Below are positions 1-8,999 of a DNA stretch of 64,000 nt, in pieces; position 1 is the first letter of the stretch, and each line of letters begins with the position of its first letter. Source of the DNA: Mesorhizobium waimense (GTDB lineage Bacteria; Pseudomonadota; Alphaproteobacteria; Rhizobiales; Rhizobiaceae); NCBI RefSeq assembly GCF_003601975.1, contig NZ_QZWZ01000007.1:62001-126000 (forward strand), read 5' to 3'. Under the pieces are notes generated by a model. That model had not been told where the DNA came from. It worked only from the letters and a program-made list of their open reading frames with translations, and ran no database searches. A program made the translations under genes and the position numbers.

Positions 1-1335
1 TCCATCCGGCACGAAAGCGGCGATGTCGTCGCGCCATTTCGGCCGGCCGCGATGGTAAGAGGTGAGTCCGACCGCCGGGTTCCAACCGCCGGAAACCGCA
101 AGCCCGTCGGCCTCGACCTCGGCGCGCGCGCCGCCGGTGAGCAACACCGCAATTTTCCTGACGCCGTCCTTGCCACCCTCGACGCTGCTGACCGAACCGT
201 GCAGCACGGTAAAGCCGCTTTTGGAGGCCAGCGAGCGGTGAGCGGGCGAGACATCCGGCCGCGCGTCGATGACCGCGGCGACCTGCAGTCCGGCACCGAG
301 TGCTGCCTCGACCGTGCGCCAGCCATCCTCATTGTTGGTGAACAGCGCGATGCGCTTTCCCGGCGTCGCCGCATAGCGGGTGACATAGGTCCGCATCGCA
401 GAAGCCATCATCACGCCGGGGGTATCGTTGCCGGCAAACACGATCGGGCGCTCGATCGAACCCGCAGCGACGACGCAGCGCTTGGCGACGATCCGCCATA
501 AGCGCTGGCGCACCTGGTGCTCGGGCGGCGAGGGCAGATGGTCGTTGACGCGCTCGATGGCGCCATAGGTGCCGCCGTCGTAGACGCCGAACAGCGTCGT
601 GCGGGTCATGATGCGGACGTCCGGCATCGAGCCAAGTTCGGCCAGCGTGCGCGAAATCCATTCGGCTGCCGGCCGGCCATCGATCGTGCCGCCATCGGCA
701 AGCAGGCGGCCGCCGAGCGCAAAATCCTCCTCACAGAGGATAATGCGGGCTCCAGAGCGGCCAGCGGCGAGCGCTGCGGCAAGGCCGGCCGGGCCGGAGC
801 CGGCGATCAGCACATCGCAATGCGCCCAGGCCTTGTCGTAATGATCCGGATCGGCAACGCCGGCGGCGCGGCCGAGGCCGGCGGCACGGCGGATCGCTGG
901 CTCGTAGATCGCTTCCCAGAATTTCGCCGGCCACATGAAGGTCTTGTAGTAGAAGCCGGCGACGAAGATCGGCGCGAACAGCTGGTTGACCGCCATGAAA
1001 TCGTGGCGCAGCGACGGCCAGCGGTTTTGGCTGGCGACTTCGAGGCCTTCATAAAGTTCCGCCGTCGTCGCCTTGGTGTTCGGCTCGCGCCTTGCGCCGC
1101 TACGCAATTCGACGAGCGCGTTGGGTTCTTCCGAGCCTGCGGTGAGGATGCCGCGCGGACGATGGTATTTGAACGAGCGGCCGACCAGCTTGACGCCGTT
1201 GGCGACCAGCGCCGAGGCGAGCGTATCGCCCTGGAAACCGACGTAGGTCTTGCCGTCGAAACGGAAGCTTAGCGGCGCCGAGCGGTCGATCAGGCCGCCG
1301 TTGCTCAGCCGATGTGTCTGCGGGCCGCCGACCAT
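1..1335 (-). CDS. mgdC: N-methylglutamate dehydrogenase subunit C (sarcosine oxidase alpha-like), partial
   Basis: This is the N-terminal 445 codons of a SoxA-like subunit; the gene runs off the window start, and family members are about twice this length. Visible parts are an N-terminal ferredoxin-like segment (FRFDGKTYVGFQGDTLASAL) and a Rossmann FAD/NAD motif (IAGSGPAGLAAALAAG). In the N-methylglutamate pathway the MgdABCD complex oxidises N-methylglutamate to glutamate and passes the methyl carbon to the C1 pool. The ATG at 1335 overlaps the mgdB stop (TGATG), indicating translational coupling. Assignment to N-methylglutamate rather than sarcosine rests on the adjacent gmaS and mgs genes. 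The gamma subunit mgdD is expected just outside the window. Confidence 0.85.
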   Translation of the reverse strand, partial: MVGGPQTHRLSNGGLIDRSAPLSFRFDGKTYVGFQGDTLASALVANGVKLVGRSFKYHRPRGILTAGSEEPNALVELRSGARREPNTKATTAELYEGLEVASQNRWPSLRHDFMAVNQLFAPIFVAGFYYKTFMWPAKFWEAIYEPAIRRAAGLGRAAGVADPDHYDKAWAHCDVLIAGSGPAGLAAALAAGRSGARIILCEEDFALGGRLLADGGTIDGRPAAEWISRTLAELGSMPDVRIMTRTTLFGVYDGGTYGAIERVNDHLPSPPEHQVRQRLWRIVAKRCVVAAGSIERPIVFAGNDTPGVMMASAMRTYVTRYAATPGKRIALFTNNEDGWRTVEAALGAGLQVAAVIDARPDVSPAHRSLASKSGFTVLHGSVSSVEGGKDGVRKIAVLLTGGARAEVEADGLAVSGGWNPAVGLTSYHRGRPKWRDDIAAFVPDG

Positions 1336-1610
1336 CACGCACCAACCTTGGCGGCGCCAGCACCCGCCGCCGGTTCGACGGCCGAAATCTCATGCGTCAG
1401 CGTGTTGCGGGTGACCTTCAGCCAGGCCCGGCAGCCGCCGCTATGATACCAGTGCTCGCTCATTGCGCCGGCAACATTGTCGCGCAGATAGACGTAGTCG
1501 AAGACGGCGTCTTCGCCGGCATCCGCCGCCGGCCGGGCCGGCTTGGCATCACCCAGATAGGTGAACTCGCCGAGTTCGCGTTCGCCACAGAAGGGACAGA
1601 CAATACGCAT
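1335..1610 (-). CDS. mgdB: N-methylglutamate dehydrogenase subunit B (sarcosine oxidase delta-like)
   Basis: The protein has 91 residues and matches the SoxD family in size. It begins MRIVCPFCGERE, the CxxC zinc-binding start of the family, and carries the further candidate ligands in WYHSGGCRAW. It is a small structural subunit of the heterotetrameric oxidase-like complex. It sits 17 bp after mgdA and overlaps the mgdC start, so the three are co-translated. Its role in N-methylglutamate oxidation is inferred from the operon. Confidence 0.88.
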   Translation of the reverse strand: MRIVCPFCGERELGEFTYLGDAKPARPAADAGEDAVFDYVYLRDNVAGAMSEHWYHSGGCRAWLKVTRNTLTHEISAVEPAAGAGAAKVGA

Positions 1611-1627
1611 GCGCTTCTACACCGCCT

Positions 1628-2881
1628 TCAATGCAGGTTCGGTTGGGCACCCTGGCCCTTTTCGTCGATCACAGCACCAGTCCGGAAGCGGTCGAGGCGG
1701 AATTTTTCGGCCTCCTTATGCGGCGTGTCGCGGGCAAGAAGATGGGCAAAGACAAGGCCGGAGCCGGGCGTCGCCTTGAAGCCGCCATAGCACCAGCCGG
1801 CGTTGATGTAGAGCCCGTCGACCGGGCCCTTGTCGATGATCGGCGAGCCGTCCATCGACATGTCCATGATGCCGCCCCACTGGCGCAAGAGCCTGACGCG
1901 GCCAATCATCGGCATCAGCGCCATGCCGCCCTCGCAGACGTCTTCCATGACAGGCAGATTGCCGCGCTGGGCGTAGGAATTGTAGCCGTCAATGTCGCCG
2001 CCGAAGACCAGCCCGCCCTTGTCGGATTGGCTGACGTAGAAGTGGCCGGCGCCGAAGGTCATGACACAGGGCAGCAGCGGCTTGATCGCCTCGGAAACGA
2101 ACGCCTGCAGCACGTGGCTCTCGATCGGCAGGCGCAGCCCGGCCATCGCGGCAACCCGCGAGGAAGAACCGGCCACCGCCATGCCGACCTTGCCGGCACC
2201 GATCTTGCCGCGCGTCGTCTCGACACCAGTCACCTTGCCATTGGCGTCACGGGCAAAGCCGGTGACTTCGCAATTCTGGATGATGTCGACGCCGAGCGCG
2301 CTTGCCGCATGGGCATAGCCCCAGACGACGGCATCGTGCCGCGCCGTGCCGCCGCGCCGCTGCAGCAGTCCGCCCTGCACGGGAAAGCGCTCATTGTCGA
2401 AATTGAGGAACGGCATCATCTTCTTGACTGCCTTGAGGTCGAGCAGCTCGGCATCGATGCCGTTGATGCGCATCGTGTTGCCGCGCCGCGCATAGGCGTC
2501 GCGCTGTGCGTCGGAGTGGTAGAGGTTGATGACGCCGCGCTGGCTGACCATTGTGTTGTAGTTGAGGTCCTGCTCCATTCGCTCCCACAGCTTCATCGAC
2601 AATTCGTAGAAGCCGGTATTCCCAGGCAGGCCGTAGTTGGAGCGGATGATGGTGGTGTTGCGGCCGGCATTACCGGAACCGATCCAGCCTTTTTCCAGCA
2701 CCGCGACATTTTTGGTGCCGAACTCGCTGGCCAGGAACCAGGCGGTAGCCAGCCCATGGCCGCCGCCGCCGATGATCACCACGTCGTAGCGATCCTTCGG
2801 TGTGGCGTCGCGCCAGGTGCGTTGCCAGTTCTTGTGGCCGGAAAGGGCGGCGCGGGCGAGCGAGAAGATCGAGTATTTCAT
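1628..2881 (-). CDS. mgdA: N-methylglutamate dehydrogenase subunit A (sarcosine oxidase beta-like)
   Basis: The 417-residue flavoprotein is of the DAO/SoxB type. The N-terminal Rossmann motif DVVIIGGGGHGLATAWFLA lies at about residues 34-52, followed by GSGNAGRNTTIIRSNY, the typical SoxB segment that precedes the flavin site. The C-terminal half holds the second FAD-contact region (NAGWCYGGFKATPGSG). It is the catalytic subunit that oxidises the N-methyl group of N-methylglutamate. It lies 36 bp downstream of gmaS in the same operon. A true sarcosine oxidase is the alternative, but neighbouring mgsABC and gmaS favour the methylamine route. Confidence 0.88.
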   Translation of the reverse strand: MKYSIFSLARAALSGHKNWQRTWRDATPKDRYDVVIIGGGGHGLATAWFLASEFGTKNVAVLEKGWIGSGNAGRNTTIIRSNYGLPGNTGFYELSMKLWERMEQDLNYNTMVSQRGVINLYHSDAQRDAYARRGNTMRINGIDAELLDLKAVKKMMPFLNFDNERFPVQGGLLQRRGGTARHDAVVWGYAHAASALGVDIIQNCEVTGFARDANGKVTGVETTRGKIGAGKVGMAVAGSSSRVAAMAGLRLPIESHVLQAFVSEAIKPLLPCVMTFGAGHFYVSQSDKGGLVFGGDIDGYNSYAQRGNLPVMEDVCEGGMALMPMIGRVRLLRQWGGIMDMSMDGSPIIDKGPVDGLYINAGWCYGGFKATPGSGLVFAHLLARDTPHKEAEKFRLDRFRTGAVIDEKGQGAQPNLH

Positions 2882-2917
2882 AAGGTCATTCCGGGATCGC
2901 TCGCGTCGCGCTGGTGG

Positions 2918-4225
2918 TCAGATATCCAGCGTGTGGTCGCGCTCCCACTGGGTGAAGTGGGAAGCATAGGAATTCCATTCCTGGTGCTTCAGCTTTAGAT
3001 AGGCCGACGAGAATTCCTCACCCAGCGCCGCCTTGAGCGATTTGTCCTTGTCGAACTCGCGCAGCGCGTCGAGCAGATTGAGCGGCAGCTTCGGCGCGCC
3101 CTTCACCGTGTGGCCGAACTGGTACATGTCGATGTCGTACCGCTTGCCGGGATCGGCCTTGGAGCGGATGCCATCGAGGCCGGCGGCGATGATGACCGCC
3201 TGCAGCAGATAGGGGTTGGCTGCGCCGTCCGGCAGGCGCAACTCGAAGCGGCCAGGGCCGGGCACGCGCACCATATGGGTGCGGTTGTTGCCGGTCCAGG
3301 TAACCGTGTTCGGCGCCCAGGTCGCGCCCGAAATGGTGCGCGGCGCGTTGATGCGCTTGTAGGAATTGACCGTCGGGTTGGTGATCGCGGCAAGCGCCGA
3401 GGCATGCTTCATGATGCCGCCGAGGAAGTTCTTGCCCTTGGCCGAAAGGCCGAGCTCCATCGCATTGTCGGCGAAGACATTGGTCTTGCCGGCCTTGTCC
3501 CACACCGAGATATGCGCATGGCAGCCATTACCGGTCAGGCCCTGGAAGGGCTTGGGCATGAAGGTGGCGCGCAGCCCGTGCTTTTCGGCCACGGACTTGA
3601 CCATGAACTTGAAGAAGGAGTGCTTGTCGGCGGTGGCTAAAGCGTCGTCGAAGGCCCAGTTCATCTCGAACTGGCCGTTAGCGTCCTCGTGGTCGTTCTG
3701 GTAGGGACCCCAGCCGAGCGCCAGCATATGGTCGCAGATCTCGGCGATGACGTCGTAGCGGCGCATCACCGCCTGCTGGTCGTAGCAAGGCTTCGACGCG
3801 GTATCGTACTCGTCGGAAATCGCCTTGCCGTCGGGGGTGATCAGGAAGAACTCGGCCTCGACGCCGGTCTTGACGTGCATCCCGTCGCCGGCCGCCTCGG
3901 CGATCAGCCGCCTCAGCGTGTTGCGCGGCGTCTGGTCAACCTCCTTGTCGTCCATGACGCAGTTGGCCGCGACCCAGGCGACCTCCGGCTTCCACGGCAG
4001 CTGGATGACCGAATCCGGATCCGGCACCGCCAGCATGTCGGGGTGCGCCGGCGTCAGGTCGAGCCAGGTGGCGAAACCGGCAAAGCCCGCACCGTCCTTC
4101 TGCATGTCGGCGATGGCTTGCGCCGGCACCAGCTTGGCACGCTGCCCACCGAACAGGTCGGTGTAGGAAATCATGAAATATTTGACGCCGTGCTTCTTGG
4201 CGAATGCGGCGAGATCGTTCCCCAT
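2918..4225 (-). CDS. gmaS: gamma-glutamylmethylamide synthetase (glutamine synthetase family)
   Basis: The 435-residue protein has the glutamine synthetase catalytic fold. Visible active-site segments are the metal/glutamate-binding YQNDHEDANGQFEMNW and the nucleotide/metal-binding GNGCHAHISVWD, then NSYKRINAP and a GRFELRLPDGAANPYL segment. GmaS ligates methylamine to glutamate using ATP to give gamma-glutamylmethylamide, the first committed step of methylamine use in this pathway. Placement between mgsC and mgdA is the classical order. Without that context it would be annotated as type III glutamine synthetase (GlnT); the context makes GmaS much more likely. Confidence 0.9.
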   Translation of the reverse strand: MGNDLAAFAKKHGVKYFMISYTDLFGGQRAKLVPAQAIADMQKDGAGFAGFATWLDLTPAHPDMLAVPDPDSVIQLPWKPEVAWVAANCVMDDKEVDQTPRNTLRRLIAEAAGDGMHVKTGVEAEFFLITPDGKAISDEYDTASKPCYDQQAVMRRYDVIAEICDHMLALGWGPYQNDHEDANGQFEMNWAFDDALATADKHSFFKFMVKSVAEKHGLRATFMPKPFQGLTGNGCHAHISVWDKAGKTNVFADNAMELGLSAKGKNFLGGIMKHASALAAITNPTVNSYKRINAPRTISGATWAPNTVTWTGNNRTHMVRVPGPGRFELRLPDGAANPYLLQAVIIAAGLDGIRSKADPGKRYDIDMYQFGHTVKGAPKLPLNLLDALREFDKDKSLKAALGEEFSSAYLKLKHQEWNSYASHFTQWERDHTLDI

Positions 4226-4260
4226 TATAGTTCCTCGCTTATGGTATTTTTGGATGGTGT

Positions 4261-5589
4261 CTAGAAGCCGTTCTTCCCCGGTATCCAGTTGGTGCCGGCA
4301 AGCGGCACGCCGGCCATGGCGGCGGCTTCGATGGTGAGCGCGACGAGATCCTCGGGCTCGAGATTATGCAGGCTGTTCTTGCCGCACGCGCGCGCAATCG
4401 TCTGCGCCTCCAGCGTCATCACCTTCAGATAGTTCGCCAGACGCCGCCCGGCGGCGATCGGGTCGACCCGCTTCATCAGTTCGGGGTCCTGCGTGGTGAT
4501 GCCGGCCGGGTCGCGGCCTTCGTGCCAGTCGTCATAGGCGCCGGCCGTGGTGCCGAGCTCGTTATAGTCAGCCTCCCAGCGCGGATCGTTGTCGCCGAGC
4601 GCGACAAGGGCTGCTGTGCCGATCGACACCGCGTCGACGCCGAGCGCCAGCGCCTTGGCGACGTCGGCGCCGTTGCGGATGCCGCCTGACACGATCAACT
4701 GCACCTTGCGGTGCATGCCGAGATCCTGCAGCGCCTGGACCGCCGGCCTGATGCAGGCAAGCGTCGGCTGGCCGACATTCTCGATGAACACTTCCTGGGT
4801 CGCGGCCGTCCCGCCCTGCATGCCGTCGACGACGACGACATCGGCGCCGGCCTTGACCGCAAGCGCTGTGTCATAATAGGGGCGGGCGCCGCCAACCTTG
4901 ACGTAGATCGGCTTTTCCCAGTCCGTGATCTCGCGCAGTTCCAGAATCTTGATCTCGAGATCGTCCGGTCCGGTCCAGTCGGGATGGCGCGAGGCCGAGC
5001 GCTGGTCGATGCCCTTCGGCAACGTGCGCATCTCGGCGACGCGGTCGGAGATTTTCTGGCCGAGCAGCATGCCGCCGCCGCCGGGTTTCGCACCCTGGCC
5101 GACGACCACTTCGATGGCATCCGCCCGGCGCAAATCGCGCGGGTTCATGCCATAACGCGACGGCAGATATTGATAGACCAGTTGCTTCGAATGGCCGCGC
5201 TCTTCCTCGGTCATGCCGCCGTCGCCGGTGGTGGTCGAGGTGCCGGATAGCGTCGCGCCACGGCCCAAGGCCTCCTTGGCCGGGCCGGAGAGCGAGCCGA
5301 AACTCATGCCGGCGATGGTGATCGGGATTTTCAGCTCGATCGGCTTCTTGGCATGGCGCGAGCCGAGCACGACGCTGGTGTCGCAGCGTTCACGATAGCC
5401 TTCCAGCGGATAGCGCGAGATCGAAGCGCCGAGGAACAGAAGGTCGTCGAAATGCGGCAGCTTGCGCTTGGCGCCGGCGCCGCGGATATCATAGATGCCG
5501 GTCGCCGCGGCGCGGCGGATTTCAGAAAGCGTGTAGTCGTCGAAGGTCGCGGATTTGCGCGGCGTCGTCGGCGGGTTGCGATAGGTCAT
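4261..5589 (-). CDS. mgsC: N-methylglutamate synthase subunit C (glutamate synthase FMN-domain protein)
   Basis: The 442-residue protein corresponds to the FMN-binding synthase domain of GltB. Motifs seen are GMSFGSLSGPAKEALGRGA, the loop TTTGDGGMTEEER, GQGAKPGGGGMLLG, YVKVGGARPYYDTALAVKAG and the phosphate-binding VSGGIRNGADVAKALALG. With MgsA and MgsB it forms N-methylglutamate synthase, which makes N-methylglutamate from methylamine or gamma-glutamylmethylamide. It follows mgsB by 6 bp and precedes gmaS by 35 bp. GlxD in rhizobial glx loci is a homologue; gmaS and mgd linkage supports the Mgs reading. Confidence 0.88.
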   Translation of the reverse strand: MTYRNPPTTPRKSATFDDYTLSEIRRAAATGIYDIRGAGAKRKLPHFDDLLFLGASISRYPLEGYRERCDTSVVLGSRHAKKPIELKIPITIAGMSFGSLSGPAKEALGRGATLSGTSTTTGDGGMTEEERGHSKQLVYQYLPSRYGMNPRDLRRADAIEVVVGQGAKPGGGGMLLGQKISDRVAEMRTLPKGIDQRSASRHPDWTGPDDLEIKILELREITDWEKPIYVKVGGARPYYDTALAVKAGADVVVVDGMQGGTAATQEVFIENVGQPTLACIRPAVQALQDLGMHRKVQLIVSGGIRNGADVAKALALGVDAVSIGTAALVALGDNDPRWEADYNELGTTAGAYDDWHEGRDPAGITTQDPELMKRVDPIAAGRRLANYLKVMTLEAQTIARACGKNSLHNLEPEDLVALTIEAAAMAGVPLAGTNWIPGKNGF

Positions 5590-5595
5590 CTTGCC

Positions 5596-6327
5596 TCAAT
5601 ACGCGTCGGCGTTGTCGATATTGAAATTGTAGAGCGTGCGCGCCGAGCCGTAGCGCTTGAACTCCGACGGCTTGACGTCAGTGACGCCGGCACGGTCGAG
5701 CAGGCCTTGCAGCAGCTCGATATGCTCGGGCCGCATCTCCTTGGCGATGCAGTCGGCGCCGAGGCTCTCGACCTTGCCGCGCACGAACAGCCGCGCCTCG
5801 TAGATGGAATCGCCGAGCGCATCGCCGGCATCGCCCAGCACCACCAGATTGCCGGACTGCGCCATGAAGGCCGACATGTGGCCGATATTGCCGTGCACGA
5901 CGATGTCGATGCCCTTCATCGAGATGCCGCAGCGCGACGAGGCATTGCCTTCGATGACCAGCAGGCCACCGCGGCCGGTGGCGCCGGCATACTGGCTGGC
6001 GTCGCCTTTGATGGTGATCGAGCCCGACATCATGTTCTCGCCGACACCGGGTCCGGCCGAGCCGTGCACGGTGATGGCGCCGCCGGCATTCATGCCGCCG
6101 CAATAATAGCCGACGCTGCCGCGCACATCGATGGCGACCGGCTGGTCGACGCCGACGGCGACCGAATGACTGCCCTTCGGGTTGAGCACCTCCCAGGCCG
6201 TCTCGTTCGAGCCGGGGGTCAGCTGGTGGAGCGCCTGATTGAGCTCGCGCAACGACAGATCGGCAAGGTCGAAGACCCTGGCATGGCCTTGGTCGTGCGT
6301 TGCCTTTGACACGTTGGTTGCCGGCAT
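5596..6327 (-). CDS. mgsB: N-methylglutamate synthase subunit B (GXGXG beta-helix protein)
   Basis: The 243-residue protein is equivalent to the C-terminal GXGXG beta-helix domain of glutamate synthase. Repeated glycine-rich rungs are visible, for example YYCGGMNAGGAITVHG, AGATGRGGLLVIEG and HMSAFMAQSGNLVVLG. It likely acts as a structural bridge between the amidotransferase (MgsA) and FMN (MgsC) subunits. I chose the ATG at 6327, which falls 4 bp after the mgsA stop, over an upstream candidate at 6384 that would overlap mgsA. Confidence 0.87.
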   Translation of the reverse strand: MPATNVSKATHDQGHARVFDLADLSLRELNQALHQLTPGSNETAWEVLNPKGSHSVAVGVDQPVAIDVRGSVGYYCGGMNAGGAITVHGSAGPGVGENMMSGSITIKGDASQYAGATGRGGLLVIEGNASSRCGISMKGIDIVVHGNIGHMSAFMAQSGNLVVLGDAGDALGDSIYEARLFVRGKVESLGADCIAKEMRPEHIELLQGLLDRAGVTDVKPSEFKRYGSARTLYNFNIDNADAY

Positions 6328-6331
6328 CAGC

Positions 6332-7228
6332 TCAATGCTCCCAGAAATAGACAGTTGCGGGCTCCGGTTCCCAGACCCTCGCATTGTCTATGCCGGGCAG
6401 TTTGGTGAGCGCACGATATTCGGAGCCGAAGGCGACATACTGGTCGGTCTCGGCCATGACTGCGGGCTTGCAGGCGATCGGGTCGCGCACCACGCCAAAA
6501 CCGTTCTTGGTGCCGACGACGAAGGTGAAGAAGCCGTCAAGGTCGGAGAGCGTGCCTTCCAGCGCCTCGCCGAGATTCTTGCCATGCGCGATTTTCGACG
6601 AGAGATAGGCGGCTGCCACCTCGGTGTCGTTCTCGGTCTCGAACTTCATGCCGTCGCGGATCAGTTCGCGGCGGACATTGTTGTGGTTGGAGAGCGAGCC
6701 ATTGTGCACCAGGCACTGGTCGGCGCCGGTCGAGAACGGATGCGCGCCCATCGTCGTCACCGCCGATTCCGTCGCCATGCGGGTATGGCCGATGCCGTGC
6801 GTGCCGGTCATCGAGCGCACGTCGAAACGATCGACGACAGCTTCCGGCAGGCCGACTTCCTTGTAGATTTCGACCACGTCGCCGGCGCCCATGATGCGGA
6901 TGTCGGGACGCAGCGCCTGGATGGCCTCGCGCGCCTCGTCGATCTTGGCGGGCGTGGTCCTGATCACGGCGTGCGTCGATTTCACCGCGATGCTCACCGG
7001 CGCGCCGATGGCCTTGGCGACTTCGGCGTCGAGGCCGCCGAAGTCGCGCTCGGGCTTGGCCGACTGGATGGTGATCTTGGCCTCGTTGCCGGTCGGCGCG
7101 CCATAGATGGCGATGCCGGCGCTGTCGGGACCGCGGTCGCTGAGCGAGATCAGCATCTCCGACAGCATCGCGCCGAGCTTCGGCTCCAGCGCTTTGTCCT
7201 TAAGGAAAAGTCCGACGATTCCGCACAT
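6332..7228 (-). CDS. mgsA: N-methylglutamate synthase subunit A (class II glutamine amidotransferase)
   Basis: The 298-residue protein starts MCGIVGLF, so Cys2 becomes the N-terminal nucleophile of an Ntn-type glutaminase after Met removal. Other family motifs are GIGHTRMATES, VHNGSLSNH and the NDTEVAAAYL segment. In the N-methylglutamate synthase complex this subunit corresponds to the amidotransferase domain of GltB and may release methylamine from gamma-glutamylmethylamide. The start at 7228 is fixed by the required Cys2; the longer frame to 7273 is rejected. It is the first gene of the mgs block. Confidence 0.88.
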   Translation of the reverse strand: MCGIVGLFLKDKALEPKLGAMLSEMLISLSDRGPDSAGIAIYGAPTGNEAKITIQSAKPERDFGGLDAEVAKAIGAPVSIAVKSTHAVIRTTPAKIDEAREAIQALRPDIRIMGAGDVVEIYKEVGLPEAVVDRFDVRSMTGTHGIGHTRMATESAVTTMGAHPFSTGADQCLVHNGSLSNHNNVRRELIRDGMKFETENDTEVAAAYLSSKIAHGKNLGEALEGTLSDLDGFFTFVVGTKNGFGVVRDPIACKPAVMAETDQYVAFGSEYRALTKLPGIDNARVWEPEPATVYFWEH

Positions 7229-7316
7229 GTCAGGCTCCTGATGTGGATGTGATTCCGGTGCTACCAGCTTCACCAGACGAATTCAACTCACATGAAAGTT
7301 TTTTTCATAGCAAACA

Positions 7317-7347
7317 AGTCGCCCGGCGCAAATGGCGCCAGGCGACT
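7317..7347 (-). terminator. stem-loop between the amt/small-protein pair and mgsA
   Basis: An inverted repeat pairs AGTCGCC with GGCGACT and GGCGC with GCGCC around a 5-nt loop, with a single mismatch. It starts 11 bp past the stop of the small membrane protein. On the minus strand it is followed by an A/T-rich stretch with a run of A rather than a clean U-tract. It may be an attenuator or mRNA-stabilising hairpin that sets different levels for amt and mgsA. Confidence 0.55.
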
Positions 7348-7357
7348 GATATGGGGA

Positions 7358-7576
7358 CTAGTAGCGGTCGATTGCCTCTCTCGTCTCGTCGCCGCTGCGA
7401 TCCGCGGCCATGTCAGCCTCGATCTCAGCGTTCTCATGGCGCGTCTGGAGAATATGCCAGCCGATCCAGAAGACGAGGCCGATGATAACCATCAGGACTT
7501 CCGAGCCCTGAAACGGGTACATTGCGCCGACGTCTTTGAGATCGACAGCCCAGCTTTCCATTCCATTGGTGGACAT
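7358..7576 (-). CDS. small single-span membrane protein next to the ammonium/methylammonium transporter
   Basis: The 72-residue protein has one predicted membrane span at about residues 27-44 (LMVIIGLVFWIGWHILQ) and a charged, acidic C-terminal tail (about residues 46-71). No named domain was recognised. It lies 22 bp downstream of amt and before mgsA on the same strand, so it is probably co-transcribed with both. The position suggests a partner or regulator of the transporter, which is inference. The start ATG at 7576 has a GGAGAA ribosome site upstream. Confidence 0.7.
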   Translation of the reverse strand: MSTNGMESWAVDLKDVGAMYPFQGSEVLMVIIGLVFWIGWHILQTRHENAEIEADMAADRSGDETREAIDRY

Positions 7577-7598
7577 TGCGAGTTCTCCTGTCTTCCGA

Positions 7599-8999
7599 CT
7601 ACTTGATCAAGGCCTTTTCCGCCGCTGCGACTTCGCGAACCGACGCCACGAATGCATGGTTGAGAGCAAAGTCGACACCCTCGAGCTCGACCTTCGCCGG
7701 TACACGCAGCAGGTTCATGCTGTTGAGGATCTTGCAGACCACGAAGGTGGGAGCAAAACCAAGCGCGAACATCAACACCGCACCGGCGAAATTGCCGAGC
7801 GGGTTGATGTGCGCGAAGCCTTCATAGGGCGATGACGGTTGTCCCCACAGCATGAAGCCCGCCACGACGACGCCGAGAAACCCGCCATAACCGTGCACGG
7901 CAACGGCGCCCACCGCATCGTCGATCTTGAAGCGGCGTTCGACGAAGTAGTGCAGCTTGTAGCAGATGCTCGGGACGATCGCGCCGATCAGCATTGCCTG
8001 GATCGGGTGATAGAGGTCGTTGCCTGCAGAGGTTGCGATCACGCCGCAAAGCCCCATTGAGAACGTCCAGAACGGGTCGCCTTTGGAGACGATATAGCCG
8101 GCCATCATTCCGCCCGACAACGACATCAGGAAGTTGAAGGTGATCGCCGAGAGCGTGGTCGGCGCAAGGTAGATGTTGGTCGCCGTCCAGGTATCTCCGG
8201 TGATCTGGCCGGCAATTGTGGCCGGGCTGATCAGCGGAATGTTGCAAGCGGCATAGAAGCCCCAGAAGCCGGTGTAGATCAGGAACAGGCCGATCGTGAC
8301 CAGCCAGACATTGTGGGGCGGGATGTCCCGCGCCGTGCCGTCGGGCCTGAACTTGCCGATGCGCGGGCCGAGCACGATGAGGAAGGCGAGCGCCGCTCCG
8401 CCCGCGATCGCGTGCACGACGCCGGACGCGTAGGCGTCGTGATAACCCCAGAGTTTCACCATCCAGCCTTGCGGATGCCAGCCCCAGGACGCGTCGAGGA
8501 TCCACAGGACCGAGCCGATCAGCACCGCGACGATCCAGAACGCACCGGAACGCGCGCGCTCTATGATGGAACCCGAGATGATCGACGCCGTCGTGATGGA
8601 GAATAGCAGGAAGGCGCCCCAGAACACGCCGTTGAGGCGGTGCCAGAGCGCGGCGTCGGTAGGCGTGACCCCCGTCTCGCCCGGATTGACGCCGGAAAGA
8701 TGGGTGCCCATCAGAGGGTTCCACGGTTCAGCGAAAGGTGCCGTGGCAAGCCCGCCCGGAACCATGCCCGGCCCGTTGGGGAACCCGAAGTAGATCCACC
8801 AGCCGAAAAAATAGAACGTGACCGTAACCAGCGGGATTGCCATCGCGTTCTTCATCAGTGTTTTCAGGTGATTGCGCCGCCGCGAAACGCCCACCTCATA
8901 GGTGCAGAAGCCGACATGGATGAGGAACATCATGACGATGGTCACCCAGTAATAGAATTCCGTGAAAATGGTCGTCAGTGCGTTCAGATTCCCTTCCAT
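7599..8999 (-). CDS. amt: Amt-family ammonium/methylammonium transporter
   Basis: The 466-residue polytopic protein belongs to the Amt/Mep/Rh family. The pore twin-histidine regions are recognisable as ASGVVHAIAGGAALAF and GAVAVHGYGGFLG, and the conserved WNPLMGTHLSG/WILDASWGW loops point the same way. Being first gene ahead of the N-methylglutamate operon, it may carry methylammonium or recapture ammonium released from amines. A GAGGGGA ribosome site precedes the ATG at 8999. Transport preference cannot be read from sequence alone. Confidence 0.88.
   Translation of the reverse strand: MEGNLNALTTIFTEFYYWVTIVMMFLIHVGFCTYEVGVSRRRNHLKTLMKNAMAIPLVTVTFYFFGWWIYFGFPNGPGMVPGGLATAPFAEPWNPLMGTHLSGVNPGETGVTPTDAALWHRLNGVFWGAFLLFSITTASIISGSIIERARSGAFWIVAVLIGSVLWILDASWGWHPQGWMVKLWGYHDAYASGVVHAIAGGAALAFLIVLGPRIGKFRPDGTARDIPPHNVWLVTIGLFLIYTGFWGFYAACNIPLISPATIAGQITGDTWTATNIYLAPTTLSAITFNFLMSLSGGMMAGYIVSKGDPFWTFSMGLCGVIATSAGNDLYHPIQAMLIGAIVPSICYKLHYFVERRFKIDDAVGAVAVHGYGGFLGVVVAGFMLWGQPSSPYEGFAHINPLGNFAGAVLMFALGFAPTFVVCKILNSMNLLRVPAKVELEGVDFALNHAFVASVREVAAAEKALIK

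Noticed and set aside
1631..2998. Long open frames on the plus strand opposite mgd/gmaS genes
   Set aside because: High-GC codon bias creates antisense frames; translations lack recognisable domains and the minus-strand genes are strongly supported.
2918..4225. Ordinary glutamine synthetase
   Set aside because: It is embedded between mgsC and mgdA, the signature position of gmaS.
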